Below, piece after piece: positions 53,799 to 62,790 of a DNA stretch of 64,000 nucleotides (its first letter is position 1; each line of letters begins with the position of its first letter). The stretch spans positions 455,384 to 519,383 of the forward strand of contig NW_008705572.1 of assembly GCF_000186865.1 (NCBI RefSeq), written 5' to 3'. The DNA is from Aureococcus anophagefferens (taxonomy: Eukaryota > Sar > Pelagophyceae > Pelagomonadales > Pelagomonadaceae). Made by a program: the position numbers and the translations under genes. The notes under the pieces were generated by a model, which was given only the letters and a program-made list of their open reading frames with translations, searched no databases and was not told the DNA's origin.

Positions 53799-55562
53799 AT
53801 GTTGCTGTTGCTCCGGCGCGCCGTCGCGCGGCCGCCGCGTTTCGCGCGGGCGCAGAGCTCGGTCGTCGCGTCGCCGCACGTCGAGTGGCGGAGCGCGGCG
53901 GACCTGCGGGCGCCGGAGGAGTGGTACCCCAAGGCCCGCCTGTCGCGGCGGCGCGTCATCTACCACGGGGGCCCAACGAACTCGGGCAAGACCTACCACG
54001 CGCTGGAGGCGCTCAAGCGCGCCGACGCCGACGGGGGCGGCGGCGTCTACGCGGGCCCGCTCCGGCTCCTGGCGCTCGAGGTCTACGAGCGGCTGAACGC
54101 GGCGGGCTGCTACTGCAGCCTCTTCACGGGCCAGGAGCGGCGCGAGGTGCCCTTCGCGACGCACGCGTCCTGCACCATCGAGATGGTGCCCGTGGGCCGA
54201 CGCTGGGACGTGGCCGTCGTCGACGAGATCCAGATGATCGGGTCGCCCGACCGGGGCCACGCGTGGACGCGCGCGCTCCACGGGTTGGACGCGCGCGAGA
54301 TCCACGTCTGCGGCGCGCTGGACGCGGCGGCCCTCGTGGAGCGGCTCTGCGGCATCACGGGCGACGCCTTCGAGCTCAAGGAGTACGAGCGGCTCACGCC
54401 GCTGACGACGGAGCGCGCGCACCTCGACGGGTGGACGGGCGTGAAGAAGGGCGACTGCGTCGTGACCTTCAGCCGCGACGACATCCACCGCGTGCGCCGG
54501 GAGATCGAGACGGCCAACGAGGACATGAAGTGCTGCGTCGTCTACGGGCAGCTGCCGCCGGAGACGCGCGCGCAGCAGGCGCGGCTCTTCAACGACGAGG
54601 CGAGCGGCTACGACGTGCTCGTCGCGTCGGACGCCGTGGGCATGGGCCTGAACCTGAACATCGGCCGCGTGCTCTTCCGCCAGATCTTGAAGTACTCGGG
54701 CGAGCTCAGCGACGAGGCTTTGGACGGCGTCGACGAGGCGTACCGAGAAGACTCTAGAAAGACGCGGCTGTCGCCCGTCGAGCACCAGCTCGTGAAGCAG
54801 ATCGCGGGCCGCGCGGGCCGCATGGCGACGGCCTTCTCGTCCGGCGGCGGCGGCGTGACGGCCATGGACGCGCGGGACCTCTCGTACGTCCGCGCGGCGC
54901 TCGCGGCGCCGAACGACGCCGTGTCCCGGGCGGGCCTCTTCCCGCCGGCGGAGATCCTCGCGCTCTTCGCCGCGGAGCTCGGCGACGCGGACATGGGGCT
55001 CGGCGACGTCGTCGCGGCCTTCGTCGAGGCCTGCGACATCGACGAGTCGCTCTACTACGTCTGCGGGCAGGACGAGGTCGCCAAGGTCGTCAAGAAGCTC
55101 GACGACGACATCCGCCTCGACCTCGCCGACATGCTCCTCTTCTGCACGGCGCCCTGCAACCTCAACGACCGCTTCGCCGTGTCCATGCTCAACGCGTACG
55201 CGCGCGCGCGCGCCGGCGGCGGCCGCTGCGGGCCGAACGTGCGCCTCCCCAAGGGCCGGCCGTCGAAGCTCAGCGACCTCCACGACCTCTGCTCGAAGCA
55301 CAACGTGCTCGACCTCTACCTCTGGCTCGCCTTCCGCTTCCCGGAGACGTTCCCCGACTCCGCGGCCGCGACGGCGCAGAAGCAGCGGTGCATCGCGCTG
55401 ATCGCCGCGACGCTCGAGAGCCGCACGCTGGAGCTCCCCGCGAAGAAGGGAGCCGACGACGCCGAGAAGACGACGAGGGCGAAGAAGAAGGGCCCCGCGC
55501 GGAAGCGCGCGCCGACGAACGCGAAGCGGCGGCGGCCCGGGCGGGCCAAGCCGAAGCGATAA
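53799..55562 (+). CDS. SUV3: SUV3 mitochondrial/plastid RNA helicase
   Basis: 587 aa, ATG at 53799. A basic mitochondrial-type N-terminus (MLLLLRRAVARPPRFARA) precedes the helicase core: YHGGPTNSGKTYHAL near 55-68 (Walker A), GPLRLLALEVYERLN, VAVVDEIQMIG near 138-148 (Walker B), VVYGQLPPETRAQQA, VASDAVGMGLNL and QIAGRAGRMA near 333. The C-terminal SUV3 domain (residues 460-520) ends with SKLSDLHDLCSKHNVLDLYL, a hallmark of the family. A basic Lys/Arg tail closes it. SUV3 unwinds RNA for degradation in organelles. Length is somewhat shorter than human SUPV3L1, mainly at the N-terminus. Confidence 0.95.
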   Translation: MLLLLRRAVARPPRFARAQSSVVASPHVEWRSAADLRAPEEWYPKARLSRRRVIYHGGPTNSGKTYHALEALKRADADGGGGVYAGPLRLLALEVYERLNAAGCYCSLFTGQERREVPFATHASCTIEMVPVGRRWDVAVVDEIQMIGSPDRGHAWTRALHGLDAREIHVCGALDAAALVERLCGITGDAFELKEYERLTPLTTERAHLDGWTGVKKGDCVVTFSRDDIHRVRREIETANEDMKCCVVYGQLPPETRAQQARLFNDEASGYDVLVASDAVGMGLNLNIGRVLFRQILKYSGELSDEALDGVDEAYREDSRKTRLSPVEHQLVKQIAGRAGRMATAFSSGGGGVTAMDARDLSYVRAALAAPNDAVSRAGLFPPAEILALFAAELGDADMGLGDVVAAFVEACDIDESLYYVCGQDEVAKVVKKLDDDIRLDLADMLLFCTAPCNLNDRFAVSMLNAYARARAGGGRCGPNVRLPKGRPSKLSDLHDLCSKHNVLDLYLWLAFRFPETFPDSAAATAQKQRCIALIAATLESRTLELPAKKGADDAEKTTRAKKKGPARKRAPTNAKRRRPGRAKPKR

Positions 55563-55600
55563 CACACGACAGGTTTTTACATAAAGGGGGGGAGGTCTAT

Positions 55601-56194
55601 TCACAGGGTCGGGTGCACCGGGAACGGGTAGGACCCGTCGATGCAGACGAAGGCGCGGTCGTCGCCGAGGAGCGCGACCTGCAACCGCCAGCCGCGGTAG
55701 CCGAGGTCCTTGAGCGGCAACGCGCACGACACGCAGAGCTTCCAGAGGTCCGACGACAGCGGGAGCCGGTGGCCCACGTTGAGGAGGAAGGCGACGTCCT
55801 TGCGGCAGCGCGCGAGGAGCGCGTTCTTCGCGTAGTTGCCCGGCCGGTCGTCGCCCTCGTCCGCGGTCTCCGGCGGGAACCACGCGCTGAAGCCGCACCG
55901 GAGCGCGACGGAGCTCGCGTGGCGCCGGAACCGCTCGAGGACGACGTCCTCGTCCTCCGACTCGGCGGCGTCGAAGGACCCGGACCGCGTCCGCAGGTCG
56001 TGGACGCTATCCGCCGCCGCGGCGCACTTTTGTTCCAGGACCAGGAGCTGCTTGTACTCGGCGCTCACGTCGACGCCCCCGGCCACGAGCCGCCCGTCGA
56101 AGCCGTAGGGGCTCGCGCGGGCGGCGCTCGACGCTCTCCACGGTTTGAACATGGCCCGCCACTGCTTGAGGGACTCGCTTCTCGCGGCGGCCAT
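55601..56194 (-). CDS. Unknown protein
   Basis: 197 aa from the ATG at 56194 (MAAARSESLKQW). A second ATG at 56395 is in frame and would add 67 residues, including SFAAPAQARRR; the DNA there is AT-richer and looks like leader, so I prefer the shorter form. Contents: KQWRAMFKPWRASSAARAS, a helix with a Cys (YKQLLVLEQKCAAAADSV), SVALRCGFSAWFPPE, FLLNVGHRLPLSSDLWKLC, and YRGWRLQVALLGDDRAFVCI at the end. No family recognised and no membrane segment. If the longer start is real, the SFAAP could be a plastid motif. Confidence 0.58.
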   Translation of the reverse strand: MAAARSESLKQWRAMFKPWRASSAARASPYGFDGRLVAGGVDVSAEYKQLLVLEQKCAAAADSVHDLRTRSGSFDAAESEDEDVVLERFRRHASSVALRCGFSAWFPPETADEGDDRPGNYAKNALLARCRKDVAFLLNVGHRLPLSSDLWKLCVSCALPLKDLGYRGWRLQVALLGDDRAFVCIDGSYPFPVHPTL

Positions 56195-56597
56195 CGGCCC
56201 TTCGACGCCTGGCGCGGCTGGCAGACCTGGGTGCGCTTCACGGGCGAGGCGCGGGCGACGGCGGCGCGCCTGGGCAGGCGCCGCGAAGGATTGAGTTGCT
56301 CCAGATTTAGTGGCAACACTCGCAACGGCAAGATGCCTTGTTGTTGCACCGATAGACCGATCGACTGGAGCCGTTGCACAGCGGTGGTGTGGCATCCGTT
56401 GCCGAGCTCCGGAGCATGATTAAAGGAGCGGACGACCGCCGGCGGCGGCTCGCGGCGTGCGGGGCCGTCTGAGACGCGCGCTCCGCGGACGACCGCCGCG
56501 GCGGCGACGCTGCCGTCGCTGCACGTCATCAGGGGCCCACCGGAGATGGGCGGGGCGCGCCGCACCGTGGAACACCGAGCGCGCTTACCGATCCCCC
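56195..56597. other. Intergenic and leader region
   Basis: 403 bp between the unknown gene and the calmodulin-like gene, both on the minus strand. GC content falls in 56285-56400. It may encode the longer N-terminus of the unknown gene (ATG at 56395). I see no RNA gene, no repeat and no other start. Confidence 0.45.
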
Positions 56598-57053
56598 CTA
56601 GTCGCTCATCATCATGTTGACGTACTCGCTGTAGTTGATGAGGCCCGACCGGTCGGGCTCGAGCTGGCTGACGAGGTCATGGGCCTGCTCGTCCGTGAGC
56701 TTGTCCGTGCCGTCGTTGGTCAGGGCGCGGATGAGCACGTCGACCTTGATGTGGCCCGAGGGCGCGTCGCCCTCGAAGACCTTGAACGCGTTCTTGACCT
56801 GGTCGGCCGTGTACGTCGCCGAGACCTTTCGGCTCATGACGGCGACGAACTCCTCGAAGTCGATCTCGCCGTTGTTGTCCTGGTCGATCTCGTGGATCAT
56901 CAGGTCGATCTCCTCGGGCGTCGCGTCGATGCCCAGCGTGTCCATGAGCTCGCCGAGCTCCTCCTTCGTGATGGTCCCGCCGCCGTCGCGGTCGACGAGG
57001 TTGAAAATCTCCCGGAACTCGGCGAGCTCCTCGTTGCTCAGGTTGTGGGCCAT
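56598..57053 (-). CDS. Calmodulin-like EF-hand protein
   Basis: 151 aa from the ATG at 57053 (MAHNLSNEELAEF); the open frame upstream is unlikely to be translated. Four EF-hands in two pairs: hand 1 DRDGGGTITKEE and hand 2 DQDNNGEIDFEE keep all calcium ligands. Hand 3 (EGDAPSGHIKVD) and hand 4 (EPDRSGLINYSE) are degenerate at several ligand positions, so calcium is probably bound only by the N-lobe. The length equals calmodulin. EEIDLMIHEIDQD and the ending NYSEYVNMMMSD are calmodulin-like. Likely a calcium sensor or a myosin light-chain-type partner rather than true calmodulin. Confidence 0.92.
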   Translation of the reverse strand: MAHNLSNEELAEFREIFNLVDRDGGGTITKEELGELMDTLGIDATPEEIDLMIHEIDQDNNGEIDFEEFVAVMSRKVSATYTADQVKNAFKVFEGDAPSGHIKVDVLIRALTNDGTDKLTDEQAHDLVSQLEPDRSGLINYSEYVNMMMSD

Positions 57054-57256
57054 GGGTCCGGCCCCGGCGCCTCGGACGCCGGCGACGGGCTGCGAACGCT
57101 GCCGAACGGGCGCACCGGCGTGCGGGGCAGCGTCTTCGCGGCGGTGCCGGATACGGGTGGGGCAACCAGAGGACATATAGGCCGACTTTGCCGATCGAGA
57201 TTATGGCTCGAGCGTGCGAGGTGTAGCTTGCTCTAAGCTTGCAGAGCGCTGCAGCC

Positions 57257-57916
57257 ATGGCGTCGCGCTTGGCGCGCATCGCGTCCAAGGCCGACGCGGC
57301 CCTGGACGGGCGCTACGACTCCACGTCCTCGGAGGAGGAGGAGGAGATGCGCGCCGTGCCGCGCGGGTGCCTCGGCAAGGTCGGCGCGGCCATGGTCGCG
57401 AGCGCCAAGGCCGGCGAGGACGAGTACGCGCGGCCCGACGGCGAGCGCTCCTCCGTCGTGGACCAGGCCCAGTTCCGGAACCTGCAGGTCGGCGTCGGCT
57501 ACCGCGCATCGTTCGTCGTCCGCCAGCCCGGGTCCGAGCCGCCGCCGGCGCCCGCGGCGAAGCGGCGGCGCGAGCCCGAGGCGCCCGCCGCGCCGCCGAA
57601 GAAGGCGAAGAAGGAGAAAAAAGAGAAGAAGAAGAAGAAGCACAAGAAGAAGGATAAGAAGAAGCACAAGAAGAAGAAGGGCGCGTCGTCCTCGAGCAGC
57701 GACGACGACGACGACGACGCCGCCGCGGCCGCCGCCGCCGCCGCCGTCGACGCCGACGGGCCCATCGACGGCGAGGCGCCGCGGAAGCTCGCGCTCTTCG
57801 AGGCGCTGCTCCTCGACAGGTGCGCCGCGCTCGACGCGGCCGAGGAGCGGCGGCGCGCGGCCCCAAAGGGCGCGTCGTCGCTCGCCGACGCGGGGAGCGC
57901 GCTGCTCGACATGTAA
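57257..57916 (+). CDS. Lys-rich nucleolar-type protein
   Basis: 219 aa, ATG at 57257. An acidic start (DSTSSEEEEEM) is followed by a short conserved-looking part (RNLQVGVGYRASFVVRQPG), then a run of KKxKK (about residues 115-145) and a Ser/Asp cluster (SSSSSDDDDDD), a typical nucleolar localisation and CK2 site pattern. The end is helical (LALFEALLLDRCAALDAAEE). No domain recognised. It may take part in rRNA processing or chromatin; that is inferred from composition only. It ends 12 bp from the stop of the convergent fibrillin gene. Confidence 0.62.
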   Translation: MASRLARIASKADAALDGRYDSTSSEEEEEMRAVPRGCLGKVGAAMVASAKAGEDEYARPDGERSSVVDQAQFRNLQVGVGYRASFVVRQPGSEPPPAPAAKRRREPEAPAAPPKKAKKEKKEKKKKKHKKKDKKKHKKKKGASSSSSDDDDDDAAAAAAAAAVDADGPIDGEAPRKLALFEALLLDRCAALDAAEERRRAAPKGASSLADAGSALLDM

Positions 57917-57928
57917 CTCCCGGGCGCC

Positions 57929-58957
57929 CTAGTAGGTCCGCTCGTGGACGAAGAGGAAGCCGTCCTCCGTGCGCGTGACGCGGAGCGCGTCGGAGACGTA
58001 GGTCGAGATGAGGCTGACGGTGTGGGCGTTGGGCGTGAGCTTGAGGGCGTCGGAGACGGCGTCGAAGGCGTTCTGCGTCGGGAAGGCGACGTCGCTGAGG
58101 AAGCCGAGGCCCGGGAGGGACGCGATCGTCGAGTCCTTGACCTCCGTCTTCTCCAACGTGAGCCGGAGCCCCGTGGCCGTGGGCGCGCACGTCGCCGTCG
58201 ACGTCATCACCGAGCGGCCCACGGGCGGCAGGTTCGGCAGGGGCTCGATGGCCAGATCCACCTCGGAGACGAGCGAGCTGCCCGTGATCGTCTGCGTGGC
58301 CTCGCCCACGGTGTAGAAGAGGCCGAGCGCGTCCGTCACGGCGTAGATGCCGTCGGCCAGACCGTCGCTCTTGGCGCCGGGCACGGGCGTCGGCGAGTTC
58401 TTGCCGTCGAGGAGGCGCGAGAAGCCCCAGAAGAAGGGCGACGACCGGTAGATGCCCGGCTCCGACGAGTAGACGAGGCTCCACGTGCCCTCGAGCTCGT
58501 AGGGCTCGAAGGGCGGCGCCAACGCCTCGAGGTCGCCGACGAGGGCCGCGACCTCATTTCGGTCCGCCGCCGACGCGGTCGCGCCGCGCTCGAGGCCCAG
58601 GCACCGGTCGAGCAGCGCGCGCTCCGCGTCGTACGCCGCCTCCGGGTCGACGACCGCGGCCGGCGCCGCGGCCGCGTCCTGGACGTCGCTCGGCCAGTCG
58701 CCCTCGGCGGGGCCGGCGCCCGCGGGCGGCGCGCTGCCGCCGGCGTCCTCGACGTCGCTCGGCGCGTCGACGTCGGCGACTTCCGGCTCGAAGGCCGCCG
58801 CGGGCTCGTCGGGCAGCGTCGAGTCGCTGGGGTAGTCGTCGCCGTCCTCCTCCATGGAGAAGCGCCGCAGCGACCGGAGCGGCGACGCGCCGCGGCGGAC
58901 GACATTGACGAAGGCCTGGCAGGCCGCCGCGAGCCACAGCAAGCGGCGCATCACCAT
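57929..58957 (-). CDS. Plastid lipid-associated protein (fibrillin/PAP)
   Basis: 342 aa from the ATG at 58957 (MVMRRLLWLAAACQAFVNVV); the Met two codons later is also possible. A hydrophobic signal with CQAFVN fits a plastid presequence. Residues 40-125 are acidic and low-complexity, including a repeated PSDVxDA. The fibrillin domain follows: LLDRCLGLERG, YELEGTWSLVYSSEPGIYRSS near 172-192 (the family's GxWxLxY start), SEVDLAIEPLPNLPP and LSLISTYVSDALRVTR-like end. Fibrillins coat plastoglobules and bind plastid lipids. The gene shares a 208-bp divergent promoter region with the BAR-SH3 gene. Confidence 0.85.
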   Translation of the reverse strand: MVMRRLLWLAAACQAFVNVVRRGASPLRSLRRFSMEEDGDDYPSDSTLPDEPAAAFEPEVADVDAPSDVEDAGGSAPPAGAGPAEGDWPSDVQDAAAAPAAVVDPEAAYDAERALLDRCLGLERGATASAADRNEVAALVGDLEALAPPFEPYELEGTWSLVYSSEPGIYRSSPFFWGFSRLLDGKNSPTPVPGAKSDGLADGIYAVTDALGLFYTVGEATQTITGSSLVSEVDLAIEPLPNLPPVGRSVMTSTATCAPTATGLRLTLEKTEVKDSTIASLPGLGFLSDVAFPTQNAFDAVSDALKLTPNAHTVSLISTYVSDALRVTRTEDGFLFVHERTY

Positions 58958-59165
58958 TGTTGATGCGCTCTCGATCTCGAGGACCGGCGCCGCGGCCTCC
59001 CGGGCGCCCGTGGCAGTGGCAGAGGACCGCCGCCGTCGACGCGGGACACCGAGTCGTTTCGGCGGACGCGGACGTCGTCCTGTCGTCGTCACACAGTTTT
59101 CTCCAAAACCGCAGAGCCGTCACGTCCGCGCGGCGCCGTGCGCCGTTTTTTGCCACTAAAAGAGC

Positions 59166-60308
59166 ATGTTCAGCCGCGACTCGCGCCGCCGCAACAAGGA
59201 GGCCTTCCTCCAGAAGATCGGGGCCCACGCCAAGGGCGACGACGAGCGGTTCCTGCGCAAGGTGCAGCAGCACGGCGACCTCGAGCAGCGCGTCTACGAC
59301 GCGCAGCGCGCCGTCTACGACTACTCGTGCGCGGTCCACGCGCTCGCGGCCGCGGGCTGCCGCGTCGCCGCGGCCCTCGAGGCGCTGGGCGACACGTCCG
59401 ACGACGCGGCGACGCACCGCGAGCTCGCGGCCTACGTGTCGCGCGCGGCGGACGGAAGGGACGTCGGCGGCCCGGCCGCGCTGCACGCGTTCCGCGAGAT
59501 GGTCGACGAGCCGCTCGCGGCCGCGGGCCGCAACGCGACGGCCGTGGACCTCGTGACGAAGCGCCGGGACTGCCGCCTGGACCGCGACAGCTTCGCGACG
59601 CGGAAGCTCGACGACCGCCTCGACGAGGCGAACTGCAAGCTCGACGGTCTGACGGGGGCGTGCGAGGCCGAGTTCGACGCCTTCCGGGGCCGCGTCGGCG
59701 CCGCGGTGACGCGCGTCCTGGGCGCGCTGGGCGGCGTCGAGTGCGCCTGGGCCTGCGGCGTCGCGGGGCCCGCGACGGCCGCGTGCGAGGACGTCGCGGA
59801 CCGCGGGTCGCCCGCGCTCAAGACGTTCTCGTCCGCGGCGCTCGCGCGCGTCGCCGCGCACCGCCGCGACCTCGCGCGGGCGCGCGACGCCGAGGCGACG
59901 CGGCTCGCCGAGGAGACGGCCGCGGCCGCGGAGGCCGCGGGCCTCGAGGCCGCGGCCGCGGCCGCGCCGCCGCCGGAGCCCGCGACGCCGCCCGCGGCGT
60001 CGCCGCCGAAGCGCCGCGACTCCGTCAAGATGCCCACGGGCCGCGCCGAGGCGCCGCCCCTGCCCACGGGCGACCGCCCCGCGCCGCGGCTCCCCGCGCG
60101 GCCGACGCCCGCGGAGCCGCCCGTGGAAATCGTCTCCGCGCTCCACGCCTACGCGGGCCAGCGCTCGGGGGACCTGTCCTTCGCCGCGGGCGACCGCATC
60201 ACCGTCGTCTCCAAGAAGGCCGACGGCTGGTGGATCGGCTTCGTCGACGACCCCAGCGCGAAGGGCGAGTTCCCGAGCAACTACGTCGCGCCGCCGCCGC
60301 CGCCGTGA
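59166..60308 (+). CDS. BAR-domain plus SH3 membrane-curvature protein
   Basis: 380 aa, ATG at 59166. Residues about 8-245 form an amphiphysin-type BAR helix bundle: FLQKIGAHAKGDDERFLRKV, YDYSCAVHALAAAGCRVAAAL, VDLVTKRRDCRLDRDSF, LDEANCKLDGLTGACEAEFD. A Pro-rich linker follows, then an SH3 domain over about 322-378: IVSALHAYAGQRSGDLSFAA, ADGWWIGFV and GEFPSNYVAPPP, with the ALYDY-like start changed to ALHAY. Such proteins bend membranes in endocytosis and recruit dynamin or actin factors. Clear by motif order. Confidence 0.9.
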   Translation: MFSRDSRRRNKEAFLQKIGAHAKGDDERFLRKVQQHGDLEQRVYDAQRAVYDYSCAVHALAAAGCRVAAALEALGDTSDDAATHRELAAYVSRAADGRDVGGPAALHAFREMVDEPLAAAGRNATAVDLVTKRRDCRLDRDSFATRKLDDRLDEANCKLDGLTGACEAEFDAFRGRVGAAVTRVLGALGGVECAWACGVAGPATAACEDVADRGSPALKTFSSAALARVAAHRRDLARARDAEATRLAEETAAAAEAAGLEAAAAAAPPPEPATPPAASPPKRRDSVKMPTGRAEAPPLPTGDRPAPRLPARPTPAEPPVEIVSALHAYAGQRSGDLSFAAGDRITVVSKKADGWWIGFVDDPSAKGEFPSNYVAPPPPP

Positions 60309-60364
60309 GCCTCCTTTTGTTAATTGAAAATCTACGCCGCCCCGTGAGCCGTACGTGTTAATTT

Positions 60365-61033
60365 CTAGCTTCCGCCCGGCGGCGCCCAGTGCGCCGCGAC
60401 CTCGGCGAGGACCTCGTGCGGCAACGCGTCGCCGAAGCACTTGCCGAGGATCGACACGAGCACGCCGCGGTGGTGGCGGACGAAGCCCGCCCAGTCGTCG
60501 GCGACGCGGACGAAGCGCTTGGCGAGGGAAAGCGTGGCGGTTTTGCGTACGGGTGAAGTCGGGACCTCTACTTTCTGAACGAACTCTTTCGGGAGAATTG
60601 CACCGGCTCGAAGCAGGTCGAGGAGGATTCCGCGTCGTCCAAGGATCACCGCCATGCCGACAGGCGAATGCTTGAATTGATCGAAGCTCGAGCCCGGCGC
60701 GTACCAAAAATTGACATCTGCGCCTGCCTCGAGCAGCGCGGCGACCGCAGTAGAGATTCCCCGATTCGTCGCGTAATCCAAAACCGAATTATTGTTGCCG
60801 TACCGAATGTTCACGTCAGCTCCGGCGGCTATTAGAAAGTTGACAAATCTCATATTCACTTCTATCTGTTGGGTTTTTGTACAAAGGGCGATATAGAGTA
60901 ATGGCAGACTTAGATCAGATATTATCACATGGTCGATATCAGCGCCTGCATCCACTAGTTTTCTAAGAGCATCTAGATCACCATCATAAACAGCGTCCCA
61001 AAGAAGGTCGTCGATCTCCTTAGAATTTGGCAT
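60365..61033 (-). CDS. Ankyrin-repeat protein in AT-richer DNA
   Basis: 222 aa, ATG at 61033. Ankyrin repeats from residue 5 to about 140: DLLWDAVYDGDLDALRKLVD, DLSLPLLYIALCTKTQQIEV, RFVNFLIAAGADVNIRYGNN, GISTAVAALLEAGADVNFWY. The end (WAGFVRHHRGVLVSILGKCF, LPHEVLAEVAAHWAPPG) is an F-box/SOCS-like helix pair of ankyrin proteins. The 5' two thirds of the gene use many A/T-ending codons (AATTATTAGAA-type stretches), unlike every neighbour, while the last third is GC-rich. This suggests a recent arrival or a composite gene. A divergent gene starts 112 bp away. Confidence 0.8.
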   Translation of the reverse strand: MPNSKEIDDLLWDAVYDGDLDALRKLVDAGADIDHVIISDLSLPLLYIALCTKTQQIEVNMRFVNFLIAAGADVNIRYGNNNSVLDYATNRGISTAVAALLEAGADVNFWYAPGSSFDQFKHSPVGMAVILGRRGILLDLLRAGAILPKEFVQKVEVPTSPVRKTATLSLAKRFVRVADDWAGFVRHHRGVLVSILGKCFGDALPHEVLAEVAAHWAPPGGS

Positions 61034-61144
61034 GGGGGGTTTGGTACGCACACGGCGCGCCGCCGCTCTGCGGGTTTGGGCACCGCGCCGCCGCTCTACT
61101 ACTGAATCGCTCAAAAATTGCCACTGGTCCAAGCTCCTGTTTCG

Positions 61145-62680
61145 ATGGCCCCGTCGACAAAAATGGCCGACCCCGTCGACGAAATTCCCGAGGAAACACC
61201 CACGCCCGACATCGAGACCCTCAGTTGGTGGTGGACGACGGTCGAGAAACCAAAAAGACCGAAGAAAATGATCAGGCCCTTGGAGCACAAGGGGTTTATC
61301 AAGCGGCCCCGCGAGGCCGAGGCCGAGGCCGAACACGAGGCCGACGCGCCGGCGCCGAAGCCGAAGCCCCTGAACGTCGCGAACGTCCCCCTCCCGCCGA
61401 TCCCCAAGGCCGCGGACGTCGAGCGGCTCCCGCCGCAGCTCCGCGCCGCGGTGCGCCAGATGCCGCTCCACCGGGCGTCGTACCGCGAGGAGAAGTTCAA
61501 GCTCCTCGTCCTGCGCGAGGCCTGGAACGTCGAGCTCCACGGCCTCGTCATGCTCTACCACGCCGTGCGGCACCGCGACGTCGCCGCCGTGGGCATCCTC
61601 ACGCGCGCGGGCGCGAAGGAGACGGCCTCGCTCGTCGAGGAGCGGGGCGTGTCCGCGATCACGCTCGCCATGGACATCGGCGAGTCGGGCCTCGTGAAGA
61701 CGCTCTACGCGAACGGCCTCGGCGGCCGCGACCTCGCGCGGCGCCGGGGCGGCGACCTCTACCGGTCGGACAGCCCCGAGCGGCTCCCGGAGCTCGGGGG
61801 CTTCGTCGGCGCGCCCGCGCGCGCCGCGCGCGCGCTCGGCCGCGCGCTCCGGCGGCGCCGCGCGCCGGCCCAGGCCGGCGGCGACGTCGCCGCGCTCTGG
61901 GCCCAGCTCGAGCGCGACCTGCCCGTCATCAACACGAAGGCGCACGTCGACCTGTTCCGCGTGCGGCTCCGCGAGTTCGCGCTCGCCTTCGGCCCGCCGG
62001 GCAAGGTCGCCGCGGACGCGCCGGGCTTCGCGCTCCGGGGCCCCCGGGGCCGGTGCCTGCTCTACCTGGCCGTCGCGCGCGACGACGTCCTCGGCGCGTC
62101 GCTCATCCTCCAGACCGCGCGCATCTTCCGCCTCGACGACGGCCGCGAGGCGCCGCTCCGCGACGCCGTCCACCCGGACCACGCGACGACGGCCGCGGGC
62201 CTCGCGCGGCGCCGCGGCCACGACGAGCTCGTCAAGCTGCTCGCGGTCCAGAAGCACGCGGACCTCGTGCCGTCGCGGCGCAAGAAGGCGTACCGGGTGC
62301 GCGCTTACGACTACGCGACGTGCGCGGACCACGAGGTGCTCGCGCCCGAGACCGTGCGCTGGCTCAACGCGGACCTGAAGGCCGACTTCCTCGAGAAAAA
62401 CCCGGCGCTCGTGAAGAAGCGGACGTCCGGCGTCAGTGCGAAGCTCCTCAAGAGCCTGCCCACCTTCCAGACGTCCCCGAAGCCGGCGCCCCGGAAGCTC
62501 TCCGACATCCTCGCGCCGGCGCCCGACGTGTGGACGCGGCCCGTCGCCGCCATGTCCGCGCCCCCCGCGGCCTCGCGGGACTCGACGCCCGCGGCGTCGC
62601 CGGCCGCGTCGCCCGCGATCATGGCGCGCGAGCTGCCCAGCTACGGCGCCGCGCGGCGCGCGCCCCTCTCGGCCTACTAG
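61145..62680 (+). CDS. Ankyrin-like protein of unknown function
   Basis: 511 aa, ATG at 61145. The acidic/Pro-rich start (PVDEIPEETPTPDIE) leads to WWWTTVEKPKRPKK. Ankyrin-like helices at about 145-200 (VMLYHAVRHRDVAAVGILTR, TLAMDIGESGLVKTLYANGL) and again at about 305-380 (CLLYLAVARDDVLGASLILQ, AAGLARRRGHDELVKLLAVQ). The C-terminal 120 residues are basic and disordered. No other domain seen. It shares its promoter region with the AT-richer ankyrin gene, and the two may descend from one duplication. Confidence 0.65.
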   Translation: MAPSTKMADPVDEIPEETPTPDIETLSWWWTTVEKPKRPKKMIRPLEHKGFIKRPREAEAEAEHEADAPAPKPKPLNVANVPLPPIPKAADVERLPPQLRAAVRQMPLHRASYREEKFKLLVLREAWNVELHGLVMLYHAVRHRDVAAVGILTRAGAKETASLVEERGVSAITLAMDIGESGLVKTLYANGLGGRDLARRRGGDLYRSDSPERLPELGGFVGAPARAARALGRALRRRRAPAQAGGDVAALWAQLERDLPVINTKAHVDLFRVRLREFALAFGPPGKVAADAPGFALRGPRGRCLLYLAVARDDVLGASLILQTARIFRLDDGREAPLRDAVHPDHATTAAGLARRRGHDELVKLLAVQKHADLVPSRRKKAYRVRAYDYATCADHEVLAPETVRWLNADLKADFLEKNPALVKKRTSGVSAKLLKSLPTFQTSPKPAPRKLSDILAPAPDVWTRPVAAMSAPPAASRDSTPAASPAASPAIMARELPSYGAARRAPLSAY

Positions 62681-62790
62681 ACATAACACGTACGCGCGCG
62701 GCTTCGGAACAGACAGTGAAACGCGCGCGCCGAGAACGATGGGCGATAAGACGAGACACCCGTGGTTTGTCGTTTATCGGCGCGCCGCTC

